Assembly: GCA_030374765.1 (NCBI GenBank)
Contig: JARGXX010000109.1
Location: 806,001-870,000 of the forward strand
Length of the DNA: 64,000 nt
Source of the DNA: Agarophyton chilense
Taxonomy: Eukaryota > Rhodophyta > Florideophyceae > Gracilariales > Gracilariaceae
Reading direction: 5' to 3'
Every line of letters starts with the position of its first letter. Position 1 is the first letter of the stretch. The translations under genes were made by a program, and so were the position numbers. Below, one piece after another: positions 43,077-54,025 of this stretch. The notes beneath the pieces were generated by a model. That model did not search any database and was not told the origin of the DNA. It was given only the letters and a program-made list of their open reading frames with translations.

Positions 43077-44306
43077 GAACTCCTCTCTTGCGATATATCC
43101 GTTCTTTTTACGAGTGAGCAACGAAATTTCAGCAAACCTTTCAAGGTTGTCCCGCATGTTTTCTGTGAGCTCGTTCGAAACAGGAAAGATTTCAGCGAGA
43201 TTCTTTCTTGCCGCAGTTCCGAACTCTTTTCACAACGCTAGCTGCGTATTGCTTGCTATGTCTATAATGAAGGATGACCACAGCCTCTTCGGCACAGCAT
43301 AAATTTCCTCAGACAAGACCAAGTTTCCACTCTGATATTCTTCCCTTATAGATATAAATCTCTTAGCAACATCGCCAATCAAACGGCGACGCTCCTTTGA
43401 TGGCATAGAAACATCATCGACTGCAGAAATGGAAAGTAGTCCATATACTGTATCCGATATCGCAGTATGTAAAGCGTATCATCGAAACTTTTTAGTCAGA
43501 GAGAAAAGATGGATGTCCTTGGAGGCTAGGAAGGGTCCCAGCCGAGACTCCGTAGTCCTCAATCACACGTTTTGTGAGTCATCGAGAAACTGAACTAGGT
43601 TCTGTCGAAGTTTAAAGAGCTCAAAATGGGTAAAAATCTCGGTGCGGGAACGGATGGAAATGACGCCACGACCATGGTGCGCAAATGTTCTGCCAAAGAA
43701 TTTGCACGATCATTGCCTCTAATATAATTACTGTCAGTGGCAGCGCTGTCAAGAGCATAGAGAACGCTGTGAAAAAGATAGCGATCAACAACTTATTTAA
43801 GTATTACTCCATCAAAGTTGGGTCGCGAAACATAGCTTTCTCTGCTGATAATGTAAAAACATGAAAAAAATGACCTTTTTCCAACAACATCAGTAGCTGT
43901 GAACGTCCCTCCAAATTGACTCAAAACCATTTCAGAAAAGTTTAAAATTTTCCTCCAAATCTTGTAAGGTGACCACTTAATGACGAGGTAACAGACGAAG
44001 TTTTCGGCTATGGCGACGAGAAGAGAAACATTCGTGATCTTTGAAGACGCAGTAGCCGTGAACCACTCCCCTTTGCATTTACTCCGTCGTACCTTGTCAC
44101 ACCAACTGCATCCTTTGTGTGATTATGGTGTGTCTGGCAGATCTGCGCATTGTCCAGAGAGTGACACACGAATTTAGAATCTTGTAGACTAGCTCCTGTT
44201 CGCCGACAACGCTCTTCACAAAAAACACTTTTTGCCTCGACTGAGTAGCCATGTATTGATTACAACTGGTTAATAATAAAGTGGTATTTTTGAAGCTGGT
44301 CTTCAT
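43077..44306 (-). pseudogene. Decayed gene of unknown function, part upstream of the piggyBac-like insertion
   Basis: The minus strand from about 43480 to 43073 reads SKERRRLIGDVAKRFISI, PKRLWSSFIIDIASNTQ and ENMRDNLERFAEISLL, then ends REEFL exactly at the TTAA, with one TGA in between. Further upstream (to 44306) similar protein-like stretches such as RANSLAEHLRTMVVASF lie in shifting frames. No family is recognised. The downstream part is at 25967-27194. The age of decay exceeds that of the inserted transposon. Confidence 0.45.
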
Positions 44307-44734
44307 TTGGTAGGAGGTGATACCTTCTCTGTAATTTTGACGAATGGCAGAAGTAACACAACGATTTCTGCCTGAATCTCGGCTCTAATGTGTTCTTCCA
44401 TGTTTTTAGAAAGCTCGAAGATCGCTTTCTAATCTCTCTCTAAGAAAAGAGACTGCCTATCTCATGTTTGTACACGGACAGTGAGCACAAAGTAAATACC
44501 TTTGTGCCTCATTATATTGGAATGGGTTGACGTAGAGAGTAATTGAAATAGATGCGTACCTGTGGATTTGCAATACACTGAGTCAGTGGGGGTTGGCTGG
44601 GAACCTGTTATCGTTTACACCACAGATTTTACATAGAACAGTTTTTAGAAGAGTACATGGATCTATACTTACTTTCTTATGGATTTACTGCATAGCCGAT
44701 GGGTTCTTCATCCGTAATTTGATACTACTGGTAG

Positions 44735-44998
44735 ATGAATGACTTGCAGAGTAGGTCACCTTTCGATCCAGACCTCGTGATTGAATTGGAAGTAGACGGG
44801 GACGCAGAAAAAATCGTGGAGCTATTGCGGTTAGGCAAAGCGAGTGAAATGGTGCCGTGCGATGGGTTGGAGTGGGGACCAAAGCAGCGGGATATGCGCC
44901 AATGTTATGATCTTGCGCTCTACAAAAGTGGTACTGTAAGATTTATTCAGACCTTGTGGACTGACAAGGACAACGGGGTAATTAGTCCCGCTTTCTGA
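44735..44998 (+). CDS. Small acidic hypothetical protein
   Basis: ATG 44735 opens an 87-residue frame with PFDPDLVIELEVDGDAEKIVELL and a Trp-containing C-terminal half. The composition (acidic, balanced hydrophobics) is more protein-like than that of neighbouring chance frames, but there is no domain, no paralogue in the window and no clear promoter. It may be an exon of a larger gene. Confidence 0.3.
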   Translation: MNDLQSRSPFDPDLVIELEVDGDAEKIVELLRLGKASEMVPCDGLEWGPKQRDMRQCYDLALYKSGTVRFIQTLWTDKDNGVISPAF

Positions 44999-45469
44999 CT
45001 TGGCACGCGCTCCACGATAGTTCAACTGCCCAACGCTGACCCTACAACAACATTATCATGTGGTGATTCTTTCGCTTGAGTGCACAGCGGCGATCTCCTG
45101 CATTGCTGTGCACTCGGAGAAATAATTACAATTGCCGAAAGCACCACAGATGATGATTCGGAAATTTTTGGGTTATTCGTGTAATCTCTTTATTGGTTGG
45201 TTCAGGTATTCGTGTTTACACTTTCCAGTTGCATCAATTCGTAGAACGCCCCTGAAAACCGAAATGAGGTAACAACACTGTGGAGCGAAAAGAAGGGGAA
45301 AAGCGAACCAGTACCTTGCACAACATCGGAGGCAGCCTCTCGAAATGAATAGATGTTCGACATCTCTGTTGACGTCAGTGTTTCTTTTATGCAGGCGCAT
45401 GAGAAAGGTGTACATCAAAGGATGACTGACATCTTTACATTTACAGACTGCAGGCAACGAAAAGTGAAA
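44999..45469. other. Intergenic DNA, no gene recognised
   Basis: Only short frames are present. The stretch contains the 3' flank of the kinase gene. Confidence 0.5.
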
Positions 45470-46333
45470 CTACTCCCAATCATAGCGAATGCGATTGGTG
45501 CGCTTTAAACGAATGAGGGCTGAATCTAGAATTGTCATTAGCGAAGCATAATCAGGTTTCTCAGCAAAAGAGAGCTTCCAAACTTGTGTTGCGTACTCTT
45601 TGAGGCCCCAAGTCCCGGAACATAGAGATTCTATAGATATATCATTCTTCATATGCCCCATGTCACTGACACCCAGCCGTTTCCAGGGAAGAGTGCCCTT
45701 CACAAGATAAACCAATACGTATGCTAGTGACTTTAAATCATCTCTTCGCGACTGAACTTTCTCCGCATGTGCTCGCGGCGAGGCAAACAAGTGGGTGCCA
45801 TAGAAACTGTATATAGAATCGCTTATGTGTTGGGAACCATGGCCACTAACATAGCTGTGAGAGCAACCAAAGTCCACTAGATAAAACCTGGCAAGTCGAC
45901 CTTGCTGTTTTGATAGCATAATGTTGGAAGGCTTCACGTCACCATGAAGGACGCCCTTTGAATGGATATACTGCAACATACGCACAAGTTTGATACCGAT
46001 CTTGAGCACGGTTGGCATCGAAAACGAACCGCCATTCTTCCGTCTCAAATCATCAAGTGATGTTTCGAAGCGGTTCATAACCATTACTTTGTGTCCTCTG
46101 TGTGTTGAGAAGTGATATATTCGGGGAAGAAACTCTCTGTTGTGCTTTGTACATCCAAGCCGTTTGTAAGCTCGATACTCACGGTTTAGAGATGTTGAGC
46201 CTCGACTTGCTTTCACGGCGTACGTCCGACCGTCTCCATCATGGGCGGCATATACAGAGCCTTCACCTCCGCTGTCGATCTTTGACCGAATGTAGTATGT
46301 GTTATCGATAGAATCATTTGAGTGTAGACCCAT
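45470..46333 (-). CDS. Casein-kinase-1-like Ser/Thr protein kinase
   Basis: The 287-residue single-exon protein is essentially a bare kinase domain: glycine loop IDSGGEGSVY (about residues 18-27), Lys in YAVKA (about 39-43), catalytic loop HGDVKPSNI (about 134-142), DFG (about 159-161), then GTHLFASPRAH and SRRDDLKSLAYVLVYLVKGTLPW. The last block is the CK1 signature, which replaces the usual APE region. CK1 enzymes are constitutively active acidophilic Ser/Thr kinases. The tail after the domain is short, so no targeting extension is seen. The HGD in place of HRD and SGGEGS glycine loop are mildly divergent, so a fast-evolving CK1-like paralogue is likely. The ATG at 46333 gives a normal N-terminus. 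Confidence 0.92.
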   Translation of the reverse strand: MGLHSNDSIDNTYYIRSKIDSGGEGSVYAAHDGDGRTYAVKASRGSTSLNREYRAYKRLGCTKHNREFLPRIYHFSTHRGHKVMVMNRFETSLDDLRRKNGGSFSMPTVLKIGIKLVRMLQYIHSKGVLHGDVKPSNIMLSKQQGRLARFYLVDFGCSHSYVSGHGSQHISDSIYSFYGTHLFASPRAHAEKVQSRRDDLKSLAYVLVYLVKGTLPWKRLGVSDMGHMKNDISIESLCSGTWGLKEYATQVWKLSFAEKPDYASLMTILDSALIRLKRTNRIRYDWE

Positions 46334-47398
46334 TGCAAAATATGGGATATCTGACGGGGAAACTTAGATCTAACTAGGAATGAAAGAGTGCAATGAGAAA
46401 GGCGCGGATGTGCAGCGCGAAGGGTATGTGCTGGCCGAACGCAGTAAGATAAAGCTATCTTTCATTTGCGCTGGAACCAAGTGGACGGTCATCAGACCAC
46501 CCCCAGTGCGAGTCGTAAGACTTTTTTTCATTTCTGTCCCGAACCTGTGGATATGGCACTGTCCATATTTGAGCATGGGCGCAAGAACCATTTCACGCTT
46601 CCAAAACGCCATCAAATGACAGCTCATTGTGAGATGTGAGCCGAGCCGATTCCCCCTTGTTTGACGATTGGTCAAGATATGCTAGCAGGGGCCCAAACTG
46701 CTCGATGACGAAAATAGATCTCTTGGCAGAAATGAAGGTGTACAGTACCCGCTGTGGACTTCGATTGGCTCACCTTCCACCGTTGGCTCAGAATGGATCA
46801 CGCTCACTGAGAAACGGATTTCGATTTCGCCGATCGGCACAACCCGAGCCGAGAAATGCACCAAGTACTCTTCGTACATACGAAGGTTACACTCCTCCTT
46901 CAAGTAGACGGTTGACCGTTACCCCTTTGTTGATCGCTACCCGTCGTAAGAAAGCATACATGATGAGAGAGTTGACACCAACCATGGAGAGGAAGTACAG
47001 GTCATCACAACGACGACCAGCGCGCACGATGAACAGATTAGCGCCGTCGCCCTGAGGACGCGACGCTTCTTCTATTCTGCACCGACTTTGAAGCTCGCCA
47101 AAGTGTCAAGCGAAGAAAACGCTCCAAGTCGCATCACGAGACAAGTGCACACCTCGGCAGCAACATTGTCTCGGATGGTGTGGTGATACTGTATTCACTT
47201 TCTTCGAGAAAAAGCTGCCGTTTGTATTACACGTGCACAATGTGTCCACAAGTATGATTCGAAGGGTTGTCAGAGCAAATCTCTCCCTCGTTGTGACTCT
47301 CAAATGCGTCGTTAGATTCTTGAATAGTGCGCCTGCGCAGTGTCTGTGGTTGGTGCGTAGAAACGACACCAATTCTACGCTCGCTGTGAACGCCCCGC
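46334..47398. other. Intergenic DNA with weak coding-like fragments
   Basis: On the minus strand, NLFIVRAGRRCDDLYFLSMV (about 47040-46980) and a 73-residue frame (46903-46682, YLVHFSARVVPIGEIEIRF) look protein-like but lie in different frames with no motif. They may be exons or a relic of an unknown gene. Nothing certain can be called. Confidence 0.3.
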
Positions 47399-47506
47399 TA
47401 TAAAACGGAGAAGCGCCATCCGTCACTGTTGACAAAGCTCGTTCCTCGCGTCAAACGATCTGTACGAAACATTATAGAGATTTCCAAACAAGCTATCTCA
47501 TCCAAA
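47399..47506 (+). promoter_or_regulatory. Putative core promoter of the glyoxalase-fold gene
   Basis: TATAAAA at 47399-47405 lies 108 bp before the ATG at 47507. The leader contains no earlier in-frame ATG, only a TTG at 47429. Confidence 0.5.
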
Positions 47507-47911
47507 ATGACCTCTCTAACAATCGGCGTAAGTCATGTCGCGTTGGCGGTATCGACTCTCTCGAAAACCGTTCAATTCTTCGAGGAGCTTGGCTTCAAAA
47601 AAGTCGGCGGCGATCCCGATTATCCGTCTATCTTCGTATCGGACGGATGTACGATCATCACCGTCTGGCAGTCCAAATCGAAGAATCCCACGCCCTTTGA
47701 TCGCACCCAGAACATTGGCCTGCACCATCTAGCAATCAAATGCCCAACCTTGGAAGCTTTGAACCAGACGTACGAGAAAGTGAAAGGAATGAAGGGCACC
47801 AAAATTGAATTTGCGCCAATGCTAATGCCAGATCTTCCGTTCACGCACTTCATGTGCTACGAGCCGTGTGGTGTTCGGATTGAGTTCACCTATCACCCTC
47901 CATCGGAGTGA
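47507..47911 (+). CDS. Glyoxalase-fold (VOC superfamily) protein
   Basis: The 134-residue product fits a single VOC module of two beta-alpha-beta-beta-beta units: GVSHVALAV with FFEELGFKK in the first, LHHLAIKC with RIEFTYHP in the second. His in SHVAL, His in LHHLA and Glu in RIEF occupy the positions of metal ligands in this superfamily (glyoxalase I, dioxygenases, bleomycin-resistance proteins). Which reaction it catalyses cannot be read; a lactoylglutathione-lyase or small-molecule lyase role is possible, probably as a dimer since one module gives half a site. I chose ATG 47507 over the open upstream frame because that part has no ATG and the fold begins a few residues after it. Single exon, no defects. 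Confidence 0.88.
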   Translation: MTSLTIGVSHVALAVSTLSKTVQFFEELGFKKVGGDPDYPSIFVSDGCTIITVWQSKSKNPTPFDRTQNIGLHHLAIKCPTLEALNQTYEKVKGMKGTKIEFAPMLMPDLPFTHFMCYEPCGVRIEFTYHPPSE

Positions 47912-48780
47912 ACACCCCTGCAGTTGCGGTCTTGAAGCATCTTGGATGCTCGCGCACGCAGGCAACGCGATGGTCGATGGGTCCTGCATAGGGCGCAAAG
48001 CTTTCATCCTCTCGGGGGTCTCGAGTCGCGATCACATAACGAGCCAAATCATCTATGCAGCGAACTAGAGGTCATATTGAATATTAAACAGATGTTGACT
48101 GAGACAGATACATAGTTTTCCAGAACGCACAACAGAAAATTGCCGTCCCACGGCAAGGAATGCAGTGCATCATGTCTTTTTTGTCGGAGGATCATTGTCG
48201 CACATTGCTATATTCTCAGTCCTGAGTGCGTTTTTGGCGTCATCGCGGCCATGATCAGATCTCGTTAACATTTGCGTGGCGATTGTTTCCCTCGTCTCGA
48301 AAAAAGTTCGTTCCATTGCACGGTGTTGGATATTCCGTAACACTCACCGCTGCTCGTTCCAGACGGGCCCGAATTTCAGGAACAATCTTGTCTGCAGGTT
48401 GGGACTTAGGCTGTCACCGCCAAGAAAACCGTTTCGGGGAAACAATGTAGGGTACCGTACTTTCGAGACCTGGGCTCGACACTTGTTTCAGAAACCAGCT
48501 GTCGCTGACAGCAAATATCTGAGGCAGATTGCAGTGAGAGTCAGGGGAAAACACTGAACTCCGATGCGTGGCGAAGGGATCACTATGAAGCAGGGTTAAA
48601 TTGCTACCCTTCGTACGTTGGTTGAAAAGTTTTATGCATGCATTCGCGGCACACTGGCTCGAAATCAGAATTTAATCACCTCGATGCCCTGCGTGCTTTG
48701 TTTGCTATTGATAAACTACTTGTAGCTTGGCGTCTGACCGAACTCATGACAAAGATGACCAATCAAGGATTTGATGAGAT
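47912..48780. other. Intergenic DNA, no gene recognised
   Basis: Short plus-strand frames (48226-48557) lack domains and are probably chance. The stretch separates convergent neighbours: the VOC gene (plus) and the secreted Cys-rich gene (minus). Confidence 0.5.
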
Positions 48781-49302
48781 CTAAAATGGAAGGACCCAGG
48801 CATGACAAGCGTTGTTTGGGCGATGAGGATGGCGAGAAACAGCAAAAGTACACAACTGTCGAAAACATGCTGTTGGACTGTTCCAATACCCCAAGTTTGT
48901 ACCCTTGCGGCATCCTCCCTGGTAGTTACCCAGCGCGGCGGGGCTCACATTGCAATTGGAACATGTGATGGGAGCGAAGAAAATTTCTATCATGGCACAG
49001 CTGTGTGTGCAGCATTGTTGACAGAGTTTCTTGAAATTTCTGTTCTCCTGTCCAACTTTACCCAGAAAGAGTCCATGGAGGGGGGCGATTGAGAAGGGTG
49101 GGGACAGAGAGTTTGCGAGGTTCTGTTCGACGGATAGCGCATCGACTGGGTGCAAATTGGGTGCTTGGTGAGGGTGTGCAGGCCCGTTCGACAGTGGTGG
49201 CCCGATAGGCAGGGTAGATGCGTGCACAGTAACGGCGCAGATGATGATATTGACGAGAACAAGAAGCGGGAACAAGAGCAACTTCATGGTACTTTTGGGC
49301 AT
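48781..49302 (-). CDS. Small secreted cysteine-rich protein
   Basis: From ATG 49302 the protein has 173 residues. It opens with a strong signal peptide: basic start, hydrophobic core LLLFPLLVLVNIIICAV, likely cleavage after VHAS. A Pro/His-rich spacer follows, then a Cys-rich half with LCQQCCTHSC, TCSNC, GGC, AC and LC. At least eleven Cys suggest a disulfide-stabilised extracellular or wall protein. An inner ATG at 49287 would give a slightly shorter signal. I recognise no family. The last 20 residues are less ordered in composition, so a small 3' intron or later stop cannot be excluded. Confidence 0.6.
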   Translation of the reverse strand: MPKSTMKLLLFPLLVLVNIIICAVTVHASTLPIGPPLSNGPAHPHQAPNLHPVDALSVEQNLANSLSPPFSIAPLHGLFLGKVGQENRNFKKLCQQCCTHSCAMIEIFFAPITCSNCNVSPAALGNYQGGCRKGTNLGYWNSPTACFRQLCTFAVSRHPHRPNNACHAWVLPF

Positions 49303-50797
49303 GGAGGTCGGGAAGACTAGGGAGGTTCCACTGGTGTGTTGTGGACGAAGACAAGCGCGAGTTGAGAGCAAGATGCAAGATGCAGGGTTGCACTTTGCTT
49401 AAAAGCGCATGACATGGGCGAGCAGCACTAGTACACAGAGCGGGTGCACTGCATACTACATTTCGTGCACATGTAGCGCTCACCCTGTGGCCAGGGAAGA
49501 GCACTGAGCGGCGGCGGTGGCGCTGGAAAGGCCTCCAATGCACGTGGGAAGGCGAACCTTGGTGTCAACTTGTTGCGCAATGCAGAGCGTCTTCATCGAG
49601 AGCAGGATCCAACTCGCATTATAACAACCGAGCCTAAAGAGTCTTCCCCGATCACGACAGCTGAGGCGACTGTAAAGAGGTACCTGCACCTGTAGCCAGT
49701 TCGCACATGGATGATATCGAGAGCAAGCAGCAATGCATAACAAGTGGTGTAACTCGTGGCCACGTTGTACACCAATTCAGCTTTATTATTCAAAAACAGT
49801 TTGTTGAATGGGGCAACTTTTTCCTCTAACTGGGCGACTGGAGGGTCTCTGGAAAAACGTATTTTGTCGTTAAAAATGTGACCGGAAGACAATAGCTCGC
49901 CATTTTCTTTCTCGTCGACTTCGCATGCCTTGTGTGCTGTCTTTAAACTGTAATGCTGTTTGATTATCTAAAAATGTGAAACAGCAAAAGGTGTCAATCC
50001 TAAGAACATAAATTTACTTGTCTACACTGTCACTCACACCATACACGAAGCCCACCCTCCAAAATCTAATTGTAATTTACTCAAGTATTCTTTCTTTTAA
50101 ACTAACGCGCGCGCATTAAAAAAAAAAACAAAAGCTCAAACCACCTTCTATACATTTCAAACCAAACCACAGTCCAGAAACACACAATGGGCCGTTAAAA
50201 CCTTTAATTTTCTTAACAACAAACATTTACAAATATTTTTAAGTATATAATTCTTAATTTTACAGTGCATTCAGTCTCTTACTTATTTTAATCGGTAACA
50301 TGGATTCTTACATGTATTGAAACATCTTCAAAATAATTGTTACCACCTGCAGCAGAAACACTAAGACAAATTTTCAATTTCAGAAATACGGGGCTCTTAT
50401 ACATCTTTCTTTGTATGATACGAAGTAGTTGGCTGATCAAAATATACTTCGTTTTTCGTGAAATAAGTATCTTTTTGAAGGTTTTTTTCTACAACTTTGC
50501 ATGTTAAAGGCACGCAAGTCGTTAAAAACGCGTCATAGGGTGAACCAAGGTCGATAGTGGTCGTTGATCTCCAAGAAAATGTAAAAAACCATGCAAATAT
50601 TCAATTCGGTGTAGAAAACTTACAAAGTCTGAAATGAAAATCCCAGATAAGGTTTAACATGTAATACGTAATGCTCACAAGTGAATGAATGTAGCCTTCA
50701 CGACAGGCTTTATGACAAAACTTGCTAGATCTATTGAAAAGATAACTCGTCTATTGGCTGTTTAAATGCGACCGTTTTCCGTGTTTTAGTGCACCAC
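49303..50797. other. Intergenic DNA, AT-rich
   Basis: A 99-codon minus frame (49593-49892) has a mildly hydrophobic stretch but no domain. The part from 49900 to 50760 is AT-rich with homopolymer runs and no coding signal. Confidence 0.45.
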
Positions 50798-50893
50798 TAT
50801 ATAACCGAGCAAAAATCGCGCTCGCCGCTCAAAGTTGATCTCCGCCAATCTTTCGCTCGTTCCAGCCGTTGAATAAAGCAATTCTAACCCCAA

Positions 50894-51190
50894 ATGATCG
50901 GTCTGACCAAACAATCTGCTTTATGGCGCACGAAGAGAAGACTTTTCTACGACAAAAGATTCAAAACTCGCTAGATAGGTGCGATAGACAATTTCACTTT
51001 GGGTTTAGTACAGCCTAATGTCAAAGCTCAGACAATCGAGAATTGGACATTCAAACGGAGCTCTCAAAAGTTCCGGAAAGCCAAAGAGGACTATAACTGC
51101 ATGCACGAAAGCTACCGATCCGCTTCCGTGAAGATTTATCGTATGAACCAGAACCAAGACACGGTTTCGTCAATTTCAGGAAGTCGTTGA
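50894..51190 (+). pseudogene. Small basic frame with a TATA box and one in-frame TAG
   Basis: TATATAA (50798-50804) lies 96 bp before ATG 50894. The frame runs 98 codons to 51190, interrupted only by TAG at 50972-50974 after 26 codons. The product is basic (TKRRLFYDKRF, RSSQKFRKAKED) with no recognised domain. It may be a recently disabled gene, a gene whose TAG lies in an unrecognised intron, or chance. Confidence 0.3.
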
Positions 51191-52223
51191 CAGGAGCAGC
51201 AATAACTCCCGGGAGAATTCGGCTTCCACAGGTGTACATGATCAACAATGTATCGTTAGATACCGCAATCGAGTTTAACTATGGTGCCAGCCGGAGGATA
51301 GAGTCGTCTGAAGGAGATTGAAGAACAAAGAGCCGGATATTCGATATCCACATCACAGGTGGATATTCTTCGAAAGAAGCGACTATTGCTTTCACGTCTT
51401 GTGCCTCCAGCGCTGCCGATGTCGTACCGCTATGGGGTAAGGGCCCCGAACGAAAGCTTACGGAACGGAATCCGGAGAACTACGCCTGCAGTGTGTTGTT
51501 GGTGTGATCATGGTTGTTGTAGTTTTTTTGGTTGTCCATAACATTCTATTCTGAACTATTATTTGGATTAAGAGAATTGTGGACCGCTTTTGGAAGCTGA
51601 GAAATTCGAAGCATTGATCGAAATGGTGCGTACGTCGTAATAATCGAGATTTGGGGGTTCTTACTTCAAAACTACTTGAGTTTTGGTATTGCTTGTATGC
51701 TACTTTGACCGAAAGGCATGTCTGACGACCCGGATGTTTTCTTTGATGCGGTATATTCGCTGCTTTGATTGATATCGTATATGTCGTACTCTCATCTAAT
51801 GAGAGACATAGGAACTGCACCTTCACGAAAGTGGTTTTCTATGCCTTAGACTTTTTCACCGCTTGGGCGTTGTTATGAGTCTTGCCTCTATTAGGAAGCA
51901 TTATTGCTTGACGAAATGGGCACCCACGCGAGTGGTAAACACGCGCGCCCATCACCGCTGGTTGGATTATATATTTTATTATCTGTGCTACTTCTATTAT
52001 GGTAGGAAGATAGCTCTAGCACTTTATACAGTATAGTGGCTCATTAATCTCGCCTTGCTGTTTAATAATTCTTCTCCAACCGGGGTTCTTGGGGGTTTTA
52101 GTCTTTTCCGCTTGCGCATGTTTCGACTCTTTTCGGAGGTTGTGCCGTGTAATCCTCGGTAGACTTACTCCCCTCGCGTCTTTTAGAGAACTATAACCGT
52201 TAGATTATTCGCTTTTAGACAAA
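51191..52223. other. Intergenic DNA, no gene recognised
   Basis: Short frames only. AT-rich sequence precedes the truncated LTR at 52224. Confidence 0.5.
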
Positions 52224-52523
52224 AGCAGACCTTTGCAACAGAGTTCGGACTGCCAATGGGTTGCTTGTGGATAAGGAACAAAGCGGTGGTAGGGCGACAA
52301 CAACATCGGTCTGTAAGTGGGTTGTAAGGCCACTACTCGTCAGCGAGAGTGAACAGTGTAACTTTAGAACGAGGATTGAACGTAGAATACGGGAAGGCTC
52401 GAACAATAGATATGGGATGAGCCTCTTTCTCAGCTCGTTCAGATAAACGGTTAGAAAATCCTAATCGAAGAACAAAAGAATAATGATACCCATGTCGTCT
52501 TCTTTACTTGGAGTTGGAGCACA
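52224..52523 (-). repeat. Truncated 3' LTR of E3
   Basis: It aligns with the 3' half of the reverse E1-family LTR (11783 onward), from the GTTCGGACTGCC block to TACTTGGAGT. Both ends are missing; the inner end stops at the Tc1/mariner element. Confidence 0.8.
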
Positions 52524-52525
52524 TA

Positions 52526-54023
52526 CAGTCCTATTCATAAGTATACGCACACCCCCGAAACGTCCACCGAACCGTTTAAAAAGACAAAAGCACGTCTTTT
52601 GTGACGTGTGGTGGTGTATATTCTTTTTGTTAAATCACTAAAAGCTCGTTTCCTCTCACTGTATATCTATTTTCTGCAGCACATCGCATCAACTGTTTTC
52701 CACCCTCGTCATAAAAAAAAGCACAATTTAATATTTTACTTACTGTAGAACCCCTAGGCCGTATCAATACTTTGTTTTACATCCATTAGCTCTCAAAACA
52801 GCCATGCAACGCTTTGGCATGCCTCTGCTGAGCTTGTAAAGACCTTGGAGGTCTATGTTCTCCCATTCTTTCAATAAAGCTTCTTTTAAAGCATTTTTCG
52901 ACTTATATTGTCGATTATCTGCGTAAACCCTGTAAGCAAGAATACTCCATAGATTTTCAATAGCATTCAAGTCAGGAGAATGGGCCAGTCACTCCAAAAG
53001 TTCAATAGCTTCTTCATTAAACCACGCTTTTGAATACCTTGAAACGTGTATCGGTGCATTTTCTTGCTGAAATAAGAGCTCTTCTGAGTGATACATGTCA
53101 ATAAATGGTACTAAATGTTCATTTATCATCTTCACATATATCTCTGAGTTCATATTTCCTTAAATGGAAACCAAAGGTCCTTTACCAAACATAGAGAAGC
53201 AAGCCCATATCATAACCGAAAAACCTCCATTTTTGCGCATCGAAATAATCTTTTCATCATGTCGTAGATCATGCCAGTAGTAGCTCCAGCCATCGGGACC
53301 ATCACCATTAAATTTTTTTTCGTCGCTCCAAACAACCATATCCCACTCTTTAGCATAAAATCGATTGTATTGCATGGCCTATTCCAAGGGAGCAATTCTG
53401 TGAGATTCAGTGATTAGTGGTGCTGATTTTTTCTTCTTATACTCAAACGTGTCCAATCTATGGATTGCTCTTGTGACTGTTGAAATCGATACTTCAAGTT
53501 GCAAGTCATTTTTTAGACGTTTTGCCGAAGAACTTTGTTTTGAAAGTGTTCTTTTTAGTTGTCTTTCATCGTGTTTGTATAATTTTCGTGGCCTCCCGGG
53601 TCTTTTCTTTTGAATATTAGATGTATTTCGTTTCAGATATCCGTGGATACTAGATTTGGATCTTCCCAGCTGGTTTGCAATTTTTTGCAATGAAAAATTA
53701 GCGGTGTAGAGCGCTATAATTTGTGCTTTCTCTTCGCTGGTTAGTTCCTTGTCTCTAGGCATTTTTGTGATGGTATATGTTGTTCAGTGTGAACTGTAGA
53801 GCAACGTTCTGTTTTATTCTAACAAACTCATGAACATTTGTATTTCATTGAGCGCAGTACTAAGAAGTGCGCGCTTTTTTTGTAATCGTGCGTATATTTT
53901 TGCACTACGTGTGAAATTGTATTTTGTGTAATGCAAGAGATTTAATAGGAATATAACCAATATGTCTTGGAGCCTTTACATATGTGCTAAACACGCCCGT
54001 GCGTATATTTTTGAATAGGACTG
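52526..54023 (-). mobile_element. Tc1/mariner-type DNA transposon
   Basis: The ends CAGTCCTATTC (52526) and GAATAGGACTG (54023) are inverted repeats, flanked by TA on both sides (52524-52525 and 54024-54025). Total length is 1,498 bp, normal for the family. The transposase is on the minus strand. Confidence 0.92.
52764..53762 (-). pseudogene. Tc1/mariner transposase with three in-frame stops
   Basis: One frame encodes a paired-type helix-turn-helix N-terminus (LQKIANQLGRSKSSIHGYL, then GRPRK), followed by the catalytic domain: first Asp in WSDEKKF, second site in QQENAPIH and Glu in PDLNAIENLW with about 34 residues between the last two. The second site is Glu where the family has Asp. Stops are a TAG near 53378, a TAA near 53160 and a TGA near 52990 at a conserved Trp position (before LAHSPDLN). 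Otherwise the frame is continuous. Such enzymes cut and paste at TA dinucleotides. Confidence 0.9.
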
Positions 54024-54025
54024 TA

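Noticed and set aside
46636-47055. 139-codon plus-strand frame between the kinase and VOC genes
   Set aside because: Arg/Ser/Pro-rich composition typical of a shadow frame; the opposite strand looks more protein-like but is also unproven.
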